Below, piece after piece: positions 47,314 through 56,734 of a stretch of DNA of 64,000 bases. Source of the stretch: Candidatus Babelota bacterium (lineage in GTDB: Bacteria; Babelota; Babeliae; Babelales; Vermiphilaceae). The notes beneath the pieces are model-generated. The model was not told where the DNA came from, did no database searches, and saw only the letters and a program-made list of their open reading frames with translations. Where the stretch lies: NCBI GenBank assembly GCA_003963225.1, contig RXKB01000004.1:186001-250000 (forward strand), read 5' to 3'. Every line of letters begins with the position of its first letter. The stretch's first letter is position 1. Both the position numbers and the translations under genes were made by a program.

Positions 47314-47649
47314 TTAACTTTCTTGTTGTTGATTATCGATTTTTATATTTTGTGTATTGTCAGGCATTGGTAGATGTTTTATTTTTGCTAAAGCAGTGAT
47401 ATATTTTTCGTATTCTTCATGGGTTAAGATTACCCCGCAAGCAATACTAACTATATAACCTTCAGTATTAGAAAAAAACGAATGCAAACAAGGTTCATTA
47501 TTTGGGTTTACAGTTTTTTTTAATAAAAATGCGGTATCTTGTGGTGAAATAAAATATTGTTGTGTTGGTGATGGGAGATTATTTTCAAACATCGCTTGTA
47601 CCAAAAATGTTGATAATAATAAAATAGATAAAAATAATAATTTCTTCAA
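47314..47649 (-). CDS. Small exported protein, tandem paralogue
   Basis: About 111 residues. The TTG at 47649 gives the signal peptide MKKLLFLSILLLSTFLVQA with AAAAGG upstream; an earlier TTG start gives a basic tail before the signal. The mature part carries the same (V/L)xCG(V/L)..HEEYEKYI unit as its neighbour. The pair could be a duplicated envelope protein. No family recognised. Confidence 0.6.
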   Translation of the reverse strand: MKKLLFLSILLLSTFLVQAMFENNLPSPTQQYFISPQDTAFLLKKTVNPNNEPCLHSFFSNTEGYIVSIACGVILTHEEYEKYITALAKIKHLPMPDNTQNIKIDNQQQES

Positions 47650-47717
47650 GCTAAACCTTTTAAGCGTTTGGTTACATTTTCGCAACAAGTTAACATTTTT
47701 TTAGTACGATGTCTAGA

Positions 47718-49958
47718 TTACTGTTTTTTGTAACCACATTCTTTATTAGCGCAATAAATTTTATTATTTTTATGTATTAAAAATGGCCATTGACAGTTTG
47801 GGCATGGTGTTGGTTCCCACTGGTCAAATAAGGCAAATTTACACGTTGGGTATCCTGTGCACCCCCAAAATTTGCCACCACGCCAAGCTTTTTGTGTCAC
47901 ATCTTTGCCGCATAAAGGACAGGCAAATGGCGCTTTGTTTTGCTTGATATATTTGCAATCTGGGTAGCCTGAACAAGCAGTAAAAGGCCCAAATTTGCCT
48001 TTTAATATGCGTAACTGCTTGCCGCAATTAGGGCAGGTTTCATCAAGAAGTTGAGGTGGTTCTGGTGCTTTTAATGTTAGTGAACCGTCTTCCATGCGCT
48101 CAAATGCACTTGAAAAAGTACATTCTGGATAACCAGAGCATCCAATAAATTCACCACTTTTGCCGTACAAAATTGCTAACTTATGCTTTGAGCATGTGGG
48201 GCAATCAAGCTCAGTCATTTGAATTATTTTACCAGCTTTTCCTGCATGTTTGCCTGCAAATGTTTTAAGATCTTTAGAAAAACGTTTATAAAATAAGCGC
48301 AGCAATTTGTCTCGATCTAAACTGCCACTAGCTATTTTATCTAAATCTTCTTCCATATGCGCAGTGAACTTAAGATTCATAATATCTGGTAGATTTTCTA
48401 CCAACATTCTGGTAACTGCCATGCCAAGTTCGGTTGGTAACAGGCGTTTTTTTTCAAGTGTTGTGTACGACCTTGCCCGAATAGTATTTAAAATAGCAGC
48501 ATAAGTACTTGGCCTGCCAATACCTTCTTTTTCTAAATCTTTAACCAAAGATGCTTCCGAATATCGTGGAGGTGCTTGGGTAAAATGCTGTTTAGGGTTT
48601 ACTTTTTTTAAATCAACTTTTTCTTGCGCTTTAACATCAGGCAGTATTGCACTTTCTTTAGTGTCTTCATCATCTTCATCAACGCCATACACTTTTAAAT
48701 ACCCGTCAAAAGTTAATGTTGAGCCTGTAGCTTTAAAGGTAAATGCACCGCCTTTAATTACTATTGATCGTTGTGCGTATTCCGCCGGATTCATTTGGCA
48801 GGCAACCGTACGTTGCCAAATAAGCTCATATAGTTTTGCAAAATCTTCTTCCAGATATTTGTAAGCAATAGTTGGAGTAACATGCACATCGATTGGTCTA
48901 ATCGCTTCGTGAGCGTCTTGCGCTTTTGCTTTGCTTTTTTTTTCATACGTTAAAACAGCTTTGGGAAGGTACGTTTTACCAAAACTAGTATCAATAAACG
49001 CGCGTATTTGTTTTACGGCTGAATCTGCAAGGCGTAAGGAGTCTGTTCGCATATAAGTAATGAGCGCCACCGGGGTTGAAGAATCTTGCAAGGCAACGCC
49101 TTCGTACAATTTTTGAGCTATTTGCATAGTTTTTTTAACAGAAAAACCAAGCCTGTTGTATGCTGCTTGTTGCAAACTACTGGTCATAAAAGGAGGTGGG
49201 GCATTTTTTAATCTTTTTTTATCAGTAACACTTTCTATTGCATACTGTTCTTTTTTTATATCTTGTGCAATTGTAGTTGCTTGCTCAGTATTACTAATAG
49301 CAATTGCATCTTTGCCAATATGAGAAAGCATTGCATGAAAAGGCTCTTTTTTATATAAAAACTGGCTTTCTATAGACCAATATTCTTCGGGTTTAAATAA
49401 TCTAATTGCTTCTTCACGATCACAAACCATTCGCAAAGCTACTGATTGTACACGCCCTGCAGAAAGTCCTGGCGCTAATTTTTTCCACAAAATAGGGGAG
49501 ACTTCATATCCAACCCAGCGGTCTAAAGCACGTCTTGCTTGTTGTGCTGCAACTTTATGAGTGTCGATTGTTGAGGGGTTTTCTATAGCTTGTAAAATTG
49601 CCGGTTTAGTAATTTCGTTAAAGGCAATACGGTACACTTTGGTATTTTTTTTGATAACTTTTTCTATTTCTTGATCTACGTGCCATGCGATAATTTCACC
49701 TTCCCTGTCAGGATCGGGGGCCAAGAAAATTTCATCCGAACTTTTTGCTGCTTTGCAAATATCTGCAATAGTTTTTTCTTTGCCTTCTAATATAACATAA
49801 CTAAGAGCAATATCGTTATCGGTTAAAGTAATACCTATTTCTTTGGTTGGCAAATCTTTAACATGCCCCATAGTTGACATAATTACATAATTACTGTCCA
49901 AAAATTTGGCTATAGTTTTTATTTTGGCAGGAGATTCAACAATGATTAATTTTTTCAT
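47718..49958 (-). CDS. topA: DNA topoisomerase I
   Basis: Relaxes negative supercoils and so balances gyrase. The 746-residue chain has the N-terminal TOPRIM (SPAKIKTI; DPDREGE near residue 78), the active-site Tyr in TYMRTDSLRL near 303, and the GRPSTYA and KDLEKEGIG blocks. The C-terminus has four zinc-finger-like repeats (CPTCSKHKL, CPNCGKQLR, CPLCGKDVT and CPNCQWPF with the matching Cys partners). Normal length for bacterial TopA. Confidence 0.97.
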   Translation of the reverse strand: MKKLIIVESPAKIKTIAKFLDSNYVIMSTMGHVKDLPTKEIGITLTDNDIALSYVILEGKEKTIADICKAAKSSDEIFLAPDPDREGEIIAWHVDQEIEKVIKKNTKVYRIAFNEITKPAILQAIENPSTIDTHKVAAQQARRALDRWVGYEVSPILWKKLAPGLSAGRVQSVALRMVCDREEAIRLFKPEEYWSIESQFLYKKEPFHAMLSHIGKDAIAISNTEQATTIAQDIKKEQYAIESVTDKKRLKNAPPPFMTSSLQQAAYNRLGFSVKKTMQIAQKLYEGVALQDSSTPVALITYMRTDSLRLADSAVKQIRAFIDTSFGKTYLPKAVLTYEKKSKAKAQDAHEAIRPIDVHVTPTIAYKYLEEDFAKLYELIWQRTVACQMNPAEYAQRSIVIKGGAFTFKATGSTLTFDGYLKVYGVDEDDEDTKESAILPDVKAQEKVDLKKVNPKQHFTQAPPRYSEASLVKDLEKEGIGRPSTYAAILNTIRARSYTTLEKKRLLPTELGMAVTRMLVENLPDIMNLKFTAHMEEDLDKIASGSLDRDKLLRLFYKRFSKDLKTFAGKHAGKAGKIIQMTELDCPTCSKHKLAILYGKSGEFIGCSGYPECTFSSAFERMEDGSLTLKAPEPPQLLDETCPNCGKQLRILKGKFGPFTACSGYPDCKYIKQNKAPFACPLCGKDVTQKAWRGGKFWGCTGYPTCKFALFDQWEPTPCPNCQWPFLIHKNNKIYCANKECGYKKQ

Positions 49959-50279
49959 ACGGTCACTTGTTTTTTACGATCATATATTGGTGCATTTATC
50001 ATATTGCATCATAATTTTCAAATTTTCAATAATAATATATTATAAGCCTAATTATAAAATTTAAAAAAAGTCAATAATTAATATTTTTTAAATAAAAATA
50101 AACTCAAATTTGCTTTAAAATTAAGTTTGGGTTGGCATTAAGCTTTTTAAGTCTTTTAATATAAGGGTATTATTTAGGAATAGCAAACAATACAATATGG
50201 CAAACAATGTAGTCCAATCCTTTGCCTCTTTGTACGTGATTTGCTATAGTTAAATAAATTTTTTAAAAAGAGATTTTTT
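49959..50279. other. 321-base intergenic region with no gene seen
   Basis: AT-rich space between divergent topA and the membrane-protein gene. It must hold promoters for both. A short imperfect inverted repeat (AACTCAAA near 50100, TTTGGGTT near 50130) is the only structure noticed. No RNA gene was recognised. Confidence 0.5.
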
Positions 50280-51071
50280 ATGCTGACTATTTTGTATGAA
50301 TGGAAAAATTCATTAACTTTATTTAAAAAAGATACACTTTTGTTGCTGTTGTATAGCTGGTACAAGCTAAGTAAACAGTTATACAAAAATATGTTATACT
50401 TTTTTCTTGTAACTTGTTTTATTTGGGCAATACTATCTAGTTTACATTTGGTTACATTTTTATATTTTCGTTATAATTATACGCAATCGACTGCAACAAT
50501 ATCATTGATTAGAGTGGCTTTTCCTATCTTTCAATATATTGTTATTCTTCTTGCTCGGCCAACTTTGGAAAAAAAAGATGGTCATTATATTATTTCCAAG
50601 GGGCTGCAATATATTCCTTCAGCTGCATTAACTACCTTATTATATGGATTGTCAAGAGCTTTCGTAACTGGATTAGTGCTTTGTGGCTATATGATTTTTA
50701 ATTTTAATTATCAACTTTTTGTGCCTTGGCTTGTATTTTTTTTACAAACACATGGTAATGTCTGGTTATTTTTGTGGATCTGGATAATGTTGTTTTTGCT
50801 AGATTTCAAGCCATCTATTAAAAATTGTTTTAGATCTGTTTGGTTTGGGTACAAAATGGCTTTGTTTAATCTGCCAATTACCTTATTTTTAATTGGTTTT
50901 TTAATAGGTTTTTATAAAATAATTAGTTTTATTGGCGCTTATTTTTCTACTGTTGAACAAGATCTAGTGTATGTTTTATTTTATCCTATTATTATAGCTT
51001 TAATCGCCACCATTTATATTAAGCGTGTGCATGATCAGTGCAGTTTATATACTGGTCGGGGTAACGCATGA
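50280..51071 (+). CDS. Polytopic membrane protein, unknown
   Basis: A 263-residue protein with about six hydrophobic segments (residues 40-60, 80-95, 115-135, 140-165, 195-215, 230-250). No family signature recognised. Its end overlaps plsC by four bases (ATGA), so the products are probably made together; a role near the membrane in lipid or envelope work is possible. Confidence 0.75.
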   Translation: MLTILYEWKNSLTLFKKDTLLLLLYSWYKLSKQLYKNMLYFFLVTCFIWAILSSLHLVTFLYFRYNYTQSTATISLIRVAFPIFQYIVILLARPTLEKKDGHYIISKGLQYIPSAALTTLLYGLSRAFVTGLVLCGYMIFNFNYQLFVPWLVFFLQTHGNVWLFLWIWIMLFLLDFKPSIKNCFRSVWFGYKMALFNLPITLFLIGFLIGFYKIISFIGAYFSTVEQDLVYVLFYPIIIALIATIYIKRVHDQCSLYTGRGNA

Positions 51072-51814
51072 AAAGCATAGTTGTTTTGCTGCATACGTTT
51101 TTAGTAAGATTTTTGCTTTTTTTTATTTGTATTCCATTGATTCCTGTGGTGCTGGTGGCCAGTTGTCTTTCGCCTTTTAACAGGTTTTCAAGTACATTTT
51201 TATTTAAGATAATTGATTTTTTTTATACGGTAGTCCTGCGTTGTTTGCTTATTCCCATTACCTATAAATGGATTAGTAAAATCCCAAATGAGCCTGCTAT
51301 TATTATTGCTAATCATCAATCATCACTGGATATTGTATTAATTGGGATAGTTTTTAAAGGATCTCCCCATATTTGGCTTGCACGAAGTGAGTTAATGGAT
51401 ACTTTTCTGTTGAGATGGATACTGGCTATTTTTGCACAGGTTATTGATGTGCATAATGCAAGAACAACTGCAGTCACTTTGCGAAAGGTGATTACGCTTG
51501 CGTCTCAAACAAATGCACATATTGTTTTGTTTCCAGAAGGTAGCAGATCATCAACAGGCAAGTTGCAGCCGTTTTTTGATGGCTATATATTGCTTGCCAA
51601 AAAGTTAAAACGCCCTGTAGTGCCAATATACATACATAATTTATGTAATGTATATCCACGCGGATCTTTTTTTATTAAACGTGTGCCTGTGGATGTAACG
51701 GTTGGCCCTGCGTTTTTTTTAAGTGATTATAATGAAGATCAACAGTTTAAAAAGACCATACAAGATTGGTTTGCAGCAAAAGTAACTAATGCATCTACCA
51801 AAAACGCAGAATAA
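51068..51814 (+). CDS. plsC: 1-acyl-sn-glycerol-3-phosphate acyltransferase
   Basis: Transfers an acyl chain to lysophosphatidic acid in phospholipid synthesis. The 248-residue protein has an N-terminal membrane segment, the HxxxxD catalytic motif as IIIANHQSSLDIV near residue 76, and the substrate motif LFPEGSRSSTGKLQPF near 158, then PVVPIYIHN. It overlaps the preceding membrane-protein gene by four bases. Confidence 0.9.
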   Translation: MKSIVVLLHTFLVRFLLFFICIPLIPVVLVASCLSPFNRFSSTFLFKIIDFFYTVVLRCLLIPITYKWISKIPNEPAIIIANHQSSLDIVLIGIVFKGSPHIWLARSELMDTFLLRWILAIFAQVIDVHNARTTAVTLRKVITLASQTNAHIVLFPEGSRSSTGKLQPFFDGYILLAKKLKRPVVPIYIHNLCNVYPRGSFFIKRVPVDVTVGPAFFLSDYNEDQQFKKTIQDWFAAKVTNASTKNAE

Positions 51815-51835
51815 ACATACCAGGTCTTTATATTT

Positions 51836-52018
51836 TTAATGGTCGTGATTTTTACGGTAATTTTTTTCTTGTAGACCTTCTTGGTATGCTTTTTGAGCCT
51901 CTTGAATTTTATACTTGGTATAATCGGTTGCACCAATGGCATTATTAATTTGATATTTTTTAAGCTCTCTCAGCTTTTTAAAAGCTTCTTTTTGTATTAG
52001 ATGAACTGTATAAAGCAA
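51836..52018 (-). CDS. Possible small ORF or gene remnant
   Basis: A 60-residue frame starting at TTG and lying just downstream of the small exported-protein gene. It encodes a Lys/Tyr/Gln-rich helix (LYTVHLIQKEAFKKLREL... AQKAYQEGL) ending in NHDH. The frame stays open upstream to a TAG at 52078 without an ATG or ribosome site, so it may be the tail of a decayed gene. Confidence 0.25.
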   Translation of the reverse strand: MLYTVHLIQKEAFKKLRELKKYQINNAIGATDYTKYKIQEAQKAYQEGLQEKNYRKNHDH

Positions 52019-52079
52019 ACCATTTTTTAAATCAAATTGATTATTAAATTGAGAGGGTTTTTCACATACATATACCTAT

Positions 52080-52310
52080 TTAATCTTCATAATCATTTTC
52101 TTTTTCTGAGTCATACTCAGCATCTTGATTTTCAGCATAGGCATAATTAGTTGTTTTTATGTGTTCTGGTTTGGGGGACCATTTTAAAAGGACTGCTTTT
52201 GCAACATTTTGGCCAAATGTGTCTTGTTCATAGGCTTGCAATCTTGTTTCAGTTAACAGGCATATTATACTAAAAAAGCTTATATATAGACAGTTTTGTA
52301 AGGTTTTCAT
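52080..52310 (-). CDS. Small exported acidic protein, unknown
   Basis: A 76-residue protein from the ATG at 52310, with signal peptide MKTLQNCLYISFFSIICLLTE and a mature part ending in an acidic tail (EYDSEKENDYED). GGAG lies six bases upstream of that ATG; the ATG at 52322 is inferior. No family recognised. Confidence 0.5.
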   Translation of the reverse strand: MKTLQNCLYISFFSIICLLTETRLQAYEQDTFGQNVAKAVLLKWSPKPEHIKTTNYAYAENQDAEYDSEKENDYED

Positions 52311-52322
52311 ACTAATCTCCAT

Positions 52323-52719
52323 TTATAAAAATCCTATAACATCCACTTATCATTAGTATATAGCATTTAAAAATAATGTCAAATAGAAATATTTATAAAT
52401 AAAATAGCTCTGGAAGCCATTTTTAATCGCTTGAAAAAGGTAAGCTAAAGAGGCATTTTTCTAGGCAAAAGCAACTAAAAATAAGCAATAATGGCTCCTG
52501 GAGATGTTTTTTGAAATAAAAAGAAACAAAGCTCCCTTTGAATAAGCATTTTGCCATTTGTTTTTCTACTGTAAAAAATATAATTGAAAATCGTATCTGT
52601 GCAGTGTTGAGTTTTGAGTCATGCTATGAAATTACTTTTGTATAGATAAAAAGCTAGTAATTATAGTGGGTATAATAAATACTCTTGCAAATAGTAATTG
52701 TCTGGCTTTGACCAATACA
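52323..52719. other. 397-base intergenic region with no gene seen
   Basis: AT-rich spacer between two minus-strand genes. No open frame, tRNA or strong hairpin is apparent by eye. It presumably holds the promoter of the small exported-protein gene and the end of the M15 gene's transcript. Confidence 0.5.
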
Positions 52720-53955
52720 TTATAAATATGAGCTATTTTGATTATAAATGGGCAAAATAGCTTTTGGTTTTGGTTCATTATCTTGCGCTAATTTTGTAAG
52801 TTCTGGACTTAGACCTTCATCTTTATAAAAATGCTGATAATCATCGTAGGGATAGTTTAAATCTTCTTTCCACTGCCCAGCCCATTTCCAGCCACGTTTT
52901 ATAAATGCATTATAACAAGTATCATCTGTGATTAATCCTAAAATAGGTAGTTCTACAAATTCTTTGCTTTGTACGGGACCTACAAAATCATCTTTTTGAT
53001 TATACTTAAAAAACACATATGGATTTAAGCGTGTATTAATATCAACAGCCAAGCCAATTGCATGTAAAGACCATAATATGCCGTTTGTAAACTGTCTTGA
53101 ATAAAATGCAGATGAGTTATTGTCGGCGCAAGAATAGCCATCAATCCTGCTATATGATTCTATTAATTTTATTTTATCGATTGGGTATTGAGCTATAAAA
53201 AGCTCTTGAAAAACATCTACCTCTTCTTGAGCGACTTGCGCATGGACAATTATATTACCATCATAATGAACATACTTATCCAAACGCCAATACGTTACTG
53301 TTAAAAATCTAAGTTCATCTAATGGAACAGGATTATTATCTTTGCAAGATATGTATGGAATACCAACAAACTCGGTAACGCGATTAATTATTTCGTCCAT
53401 GTCTAGTGGTTCAATAGGTTCAAGAGAGCCATAACAAATCCATCCACAGGAGCCATCTGCAAGTTCAATCTGGATAAACTCATTATTTGTATATTCATTC
53501 AAGTCGTCAAATTTTTTTATATAACTATTACAAAAAAGCTTTGTTATAGATTGATTTTTGACAAAAGAAGCGGGATATACTAATACTGCGCTGGATTTAA
53601 TACGCATCAAATTTTTGTGCCCTCTCCAAAATAAATCATCTGAAAAAACTTTTTCTGGATTTTGGCATATATTCTTTTGAATCAACTTTTTTTGGATGTA
53701 GCCTTTTGTTTTGTCATCAACTTGCACTTGCACCCAATCTCTATCAATTTCTTGTATAACTTGTACAGTATGTCGATGTAATTTTTGTGTCTCGTATCGG
53801 CTATTTGCATTTGGTTGACAATAAACACCAGTCACTTGCCGAATAACTAGACGAATATCTTTATAAAATAATGCAGAATCTTGGGCATCTGAACAATGAA
53901 TGTTATATAAAGACACGAACAATAACGCAAATAAAGTTCGAAATATACAATACAT
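52720..53955 (-). CDS. SH3-domain and M15-family wall peptidase
   Basis: A 411-residue exported protein (signal to NIHCSDA). Residues about 30-95 form a bacterial SH3 domain (VYCQPNANSRYETQ; WVQVQV; KGYIQK), and another SH3-like stretch follows near 115-180. After it comes an NlpC-like stub (IINRVTEFVGIPYI) lacking DCSG. The C-terminal part has the M15 peptidase zinc site: SLHAIGLAVDIN near residue 292, GWKWAGQW, and DYQHF near 370, as in L-alanyl-D-glutamate or D-Ala-D-Ala peptidases. Likely a peptidoglycan peptidase. Confidence 0.8.
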   Translation of the reverse strand: MYCIFRTLFALLFVSLYNIHCSDAQDSALFYKDIRLVIRQVTGVYCQPNANSRYETQKLHRHTVQVIQEIDRDWVQVQVDDKTKGYIQKKLIQKNICQNPEKVFSDDLFWRGHKNLMRIKSSAVLVYPASFVKNQSITKLFCNSYIKKFDDLNEYTNNEFIQIELADGSCGWICYGSLEPIEPLDMDEIINRVTEFVGIPYISCKDNNPVPLDELRFLTVTYWRLDKYVHYDGNIIVHAQVAQEEVDVFQELFIAQYPIDKIKLIESYSRIDGYSCADNNSSAFYSRQFTNGILWSLHAIGLAVDINTRLNPYVFFKYNQKDDFVGPVQSKEFVELPILGLITDDTCYNAFIKRGWKWAGQWKEDLNYPYDDYQHFYKDEGLSPELTKLAQDNEPKPKAILPIYNQNSSYL

Positions 53956-54106
53956 GCAAATATCTTTTTTATTTTTTTGTATAAGATTACTTTACAATAG
54001 TAGAGTTTATTTTTAAAAACTAAAAATAAACTCTGCATGGAATACCTTTTTTTTTATAAACGATTATCATAAATAGGAAAGTATATACAATACGCAAAGG
54101 TACAAT

Positions 54107-54469
54107 ATGCAATCAACTTCAAGCAACTGCATTTTTTGTAAAATAATAGAAGGCCTTATTCCTGCTGATATTATTGTACAAAATGAACATGCAATTGTTA
54201 TTAAAGATATTTTTCCAAAAGCGCCCATACATTATTTAATTATACCAAAGCTGCATGTTGCAGATGTAGCACATTTAAACGCAAATCAATATGAAATAGG
54301 TACTCAGTTATTTTGCTTAGCTCAACAAGTTGGATCAAGTTTGCCGAATAAACAAGATTTTAGATTAATTATTAATAATGGAGCAAATGCTGGACAATCA
54401 GTTTTTCATCTTCATATGCATTTTTTGTCCGGCATGCCGCATACAGGACTGACAGATGTTGAATTATAA
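54107..54469 (+). CDS. HIT-family nucleotide hydrolase (HinT-like)
   Basis: A 120-residue purine nucleoside phosphoramidase-type protein: CIFCKIIEGLIPADII at the start, KAPIHYLIIPKLHV in the middle, and the histidine triad HLHMHFLSG near residue 100. Length and layout match HinT of many bacteria. An AAAGG ribosome site precedes the ATG. Confidence 0.93.
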   Translation: MQSTSSNCIFCKIIEGLIPADIIVQNEHAIVIKDIFPKAPIHYLIIPKLHVADVAHLNANQYEIGTQLFCLAQQVGSSLPNKQDFRLIINNGANAGQSVFHLHMHFLSGMPHTGLTDVEL

Positions 54470-54555
54470 ATTGATTTAGTCTAACCTTGCTAATCTTTTG
54501 TTGTTATTTTACACTGAGCGCATACTGTTTTAATTTAGTAGGATTTTTTAAGCAC

Positions 54556-55350
54556 ATGAAAAGACAAGCTGTATCTTTTTTTATTATTTTTGCCGTTTTT
54601 TTAGGTTATTATATCATAAAACAGTTGCGTTTTAGTGATCAAGCCAAAATAGAAAATAATAATGCCATTATTATGGTGGGAACCAATGCTGAATATAAAC
54701 CATTCTCTTTTATTGATGAATATAATGTTATTGTTGGGTTTGATATAGAGGTTATGAATGCAGTTGCTCAAAAGCTTGGATTATCTGTGGTGTATAAAGA
54801 TCTTCCTTTTGAAGCATTAATAGGAGAACTTGTGCATGGAAATATTGATTGTATGATTGGCGGTATTAATCCAACCTCTGAACGAGCAAAACAAGTTCTT
54901 TTTACCGATGTTTTATATGCTAATGATCCGCTTGTTATTGTGTATAAAAAAGATGAAGTTGTTTTTAATACCATACAAGATTTGGCAGGAGTTAAAGTTA
55001 TAGTAAACGAAGGATATTTTGCGGATAATTTTTTAAGCAATCAAGAGTCTATTACTTTAATTCGTCTTTCTTCAAATTTACCAAGTGATGGGTTATTAGC
55101 ATTACAAAATGATCAAGCAAAAGCTTTTGTTGGTAGCAAGGAAACGACTTTGCAAGCCTTAACCAAAAAGCAGCAAGATATGTTTGCTTATACTATTATA
55201 GATGAAGTCGTAGAACAAGATGCTTTTGCTGTCTCAAAAAATAATAAAAAACTACTTGCAGATATAAATAAAGCTATTAAAGAGTTAAAAAAAGAAGGCA
55301 AAATTGAAATGCTTGTTAATAAATGGTTTAAAACTGAACCTGGTACATAA
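54556..55350 (+). CDS. Polar amino-acid ABC transporter, substrate-binding protein
   Basis: Solute-binding component (family 3: glutamine, arginine, histidine type), 264 residues. It has an N-terminal membrane anchor (residues 6-24) without a visible lipobox, then VGTNAEYKPFSF, VGFDIEVMNAVA, DCMIGGINPTSERAKQV and VNKWF, the fixed blocks of this family. The ATG at 54556 replaces an in-frame start at 54487. It begins a three-gene operon with permease and ATPase. Confidence 0.92.
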   Translation: MKRQAVSFFIIFAVFLGYYIIKQLRFSDQAKIENNNAIIMVGTNAEYKPFSFIDEYNVIVGFDIEVMNAVAQKLGLSVVYKDLPFEALIGELVHGNIDCMIGGINPTSERAKQVLFTDVLYANDPLVIVYKKDEVVFNTIQDLAGVKVIVNEGYFADNFLSNQESITLIRLSSNLPSDGLLALQNDQAKAFVGSKETTLQALTKKQQDMFAYTIIDEVVEQDAFAVSKNNKKLLADINKAIKELKKEGKIEMLVNKWFKTEPGT

Positions 55351-55352
55351 AA

Positions 55353-56015
55353 ATGATGATTAATAGTGAACTCTTTTTCAGCGCAATGCCTCAGCTTTTA
55401 AAAGGGCTCTGTGTATCGCTTGAAATAGCTTTTGTTAGTAGTTGTATTGGCATTATATTTGGCACGTGCATTGCGTTGGGACAACGCATACACAGCACGG
55501 TTTTGCAAGCGGTGCTGTTTTTATATGTAAATCTTATTCGCGGTACGCCAATGCTTATTCAAATACTGTTTGCTTACTATGTGTTGCCCCAATGGCACAT
55601 CATGCTAGATCCTTTTTGGACAGCGTCTATTATGATTGGCTTAAACAGCAGCGCGTACATCAGCCAAGTAATGCGTTCGGGCATACAATCTATTTCAAAA
55701 GGGCAGTGGGAAGCTGCGTATGTACTTGGTTTTTCAAAAATGCAAACTTTACGTTTTATTATTTTGCCGCAAGCGGTAAAAAATGTATTGCCATCGCTTG
55801 GCAATGAATTTGTTACCCTTATAAAAGATTCTAGCCTTGCTTCTATTATTGGGGTCACAGAGCTTGCAAAAGAGGGAAGAATTATTATAAGCAGAACATA
55901 TGATTCAATAACTATTTTTGCGCTTATGGCATTGTTGTATCTTGCAGTCACTTGGACTATTTCTTATGTAGTTTATCGATTAGAAAAAAGGATGAATACT
56001 CATGCTTTCAATTAA
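55353..56015 (+). CDS. Polar amino-acid ABC transporter, permease
   Basis: A 220-residue inner-membrane permease (HisM/GlnP type) with about five membrane helices. The loop to the ATPase is visible as EAAYVLGFSKMQTLRFIILPQA near residue 122, the EAA motif. LIRGTPMLIQILFAYY is also typical. It starts two bases after the binding-protein stop and overlaps the ATPase gene by 14 bases. Confidence 0.94.
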   Translation: MMINSELFFSAMPQLLKGLCVSLEIAFVSSCIGIIFGTCIALGQRIHSTVLQAVLFLYVNLIRGTPMLIQILFAYYVLPQWHIMLDPFWTASIMIGLNSSAYISQVMRSGIQSISKGQWEAAYVLGFSKMQTLRFIILPQAVKNVLPSLGNEFVTLIKDSSLASIIGVTELAKEGRIIISRTYDSITIFALMALLYLAVTWTISYVVYRLEKRMNTHAFN

Positions 56016-56724
56016 TAAGCTACATAAAAAGTTTCATCAAAAAATTATTTTAGAACATGTTTCAGTAACTGTTGCACGTGGCCACATCGCTCTTTTTTTA
56101 GGTGAATCTGGGGTTGGCAAATCAACTTTATTACGCATATTGTGTGGCTTAGAAACAGCCGATGGTGGTAGTATTGCGTTAGATGGAAAAGAGACAGATC
56201 TAAGTTGGTTTCATGCACAACATAAAGTTGGCATGGTATTTCAACAGTTTAATCTGTTCGATCATTTGTCTGTAATACAAAATGTTACTATTGCGTTAGA
56301 ACGGGTACAGCAAAAAAGTTTTCAAGAGGCACATGATATTGCAACGCAATTGCTTTTGCAGTTTGGCCTTGTAGAACAACAACATAAAATGCCTGCGCAA
56401 CTTTCTGGTGGACAAAAACAACGGGTAGCCCTTGCGCGCGCGCTTGCTTTAAAACCAGCTATTATGTGCTTTGATGAGCCTACTTCTGCCCTTGATCCGC
56501 AACTTTTTAAACAAGTGGTTCAGACTATAGAAACGCTAGCCACACAAAACTATATGCTGCTTATTGCTTCACATGACCCACGTCTTGTGCAATCTTTGGA
56601 CTGCACTATTTATTTAATGGAAAAAGGTCATATTATAGAATATGCTTTATCAAAAGAGTTTCAAAAAAATCCATTTCAGTTTGGACAAATTAAGCGTTTT
56701 ATTGAAGGGCATAGGCTGGGCTAA
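56002..56724 (+). CDS. Polar amino-acid ABC transporter, ATPase
   Basis: A 240-residue ATPase (GlnQ/HisP type) completing the importer. Walker A GESGVGKS at about 36-43, Q-loop MVFQQFNLF, signature LSGGQKQR near 135, Walker B IMCFDEPTSALD and the switch His in LIASHDPR. The operon is complete (binding protein, permease, ATPase), as expected in an organism that takes amino acids from its surroundings. Specificity is not readable by eye. Confidence 0.96.
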   Translation: MLSINKLHKKFHQKIILEHVSVTVARGHIALFLGESGVGKSTLLRILCGLETADGGSIALDGKETDLSWFHAQHKVGMVFQQFNLFDHLSVIQNVTIALERVQQKSFQEAHDIATQLLLQFGLVEQQHKMPAQLSGGQKQRVALARALALKPAIMCFDEPTSALDPQLFKQVVQTIETLATQNYMLLIASHDPRLVQSLDCTIYLMEKGHIIEYALSKEFQKNPFQFGQIKRFIEGHRLG

Positions 56725-56734
56725 TATTAATATT

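Noticed and set aside
50174-50386. 70-codon minus-strand frame upstream of the membrane-protein gene
   Set aside because: Overlaps the real gene's start; no ribosome site or signal.
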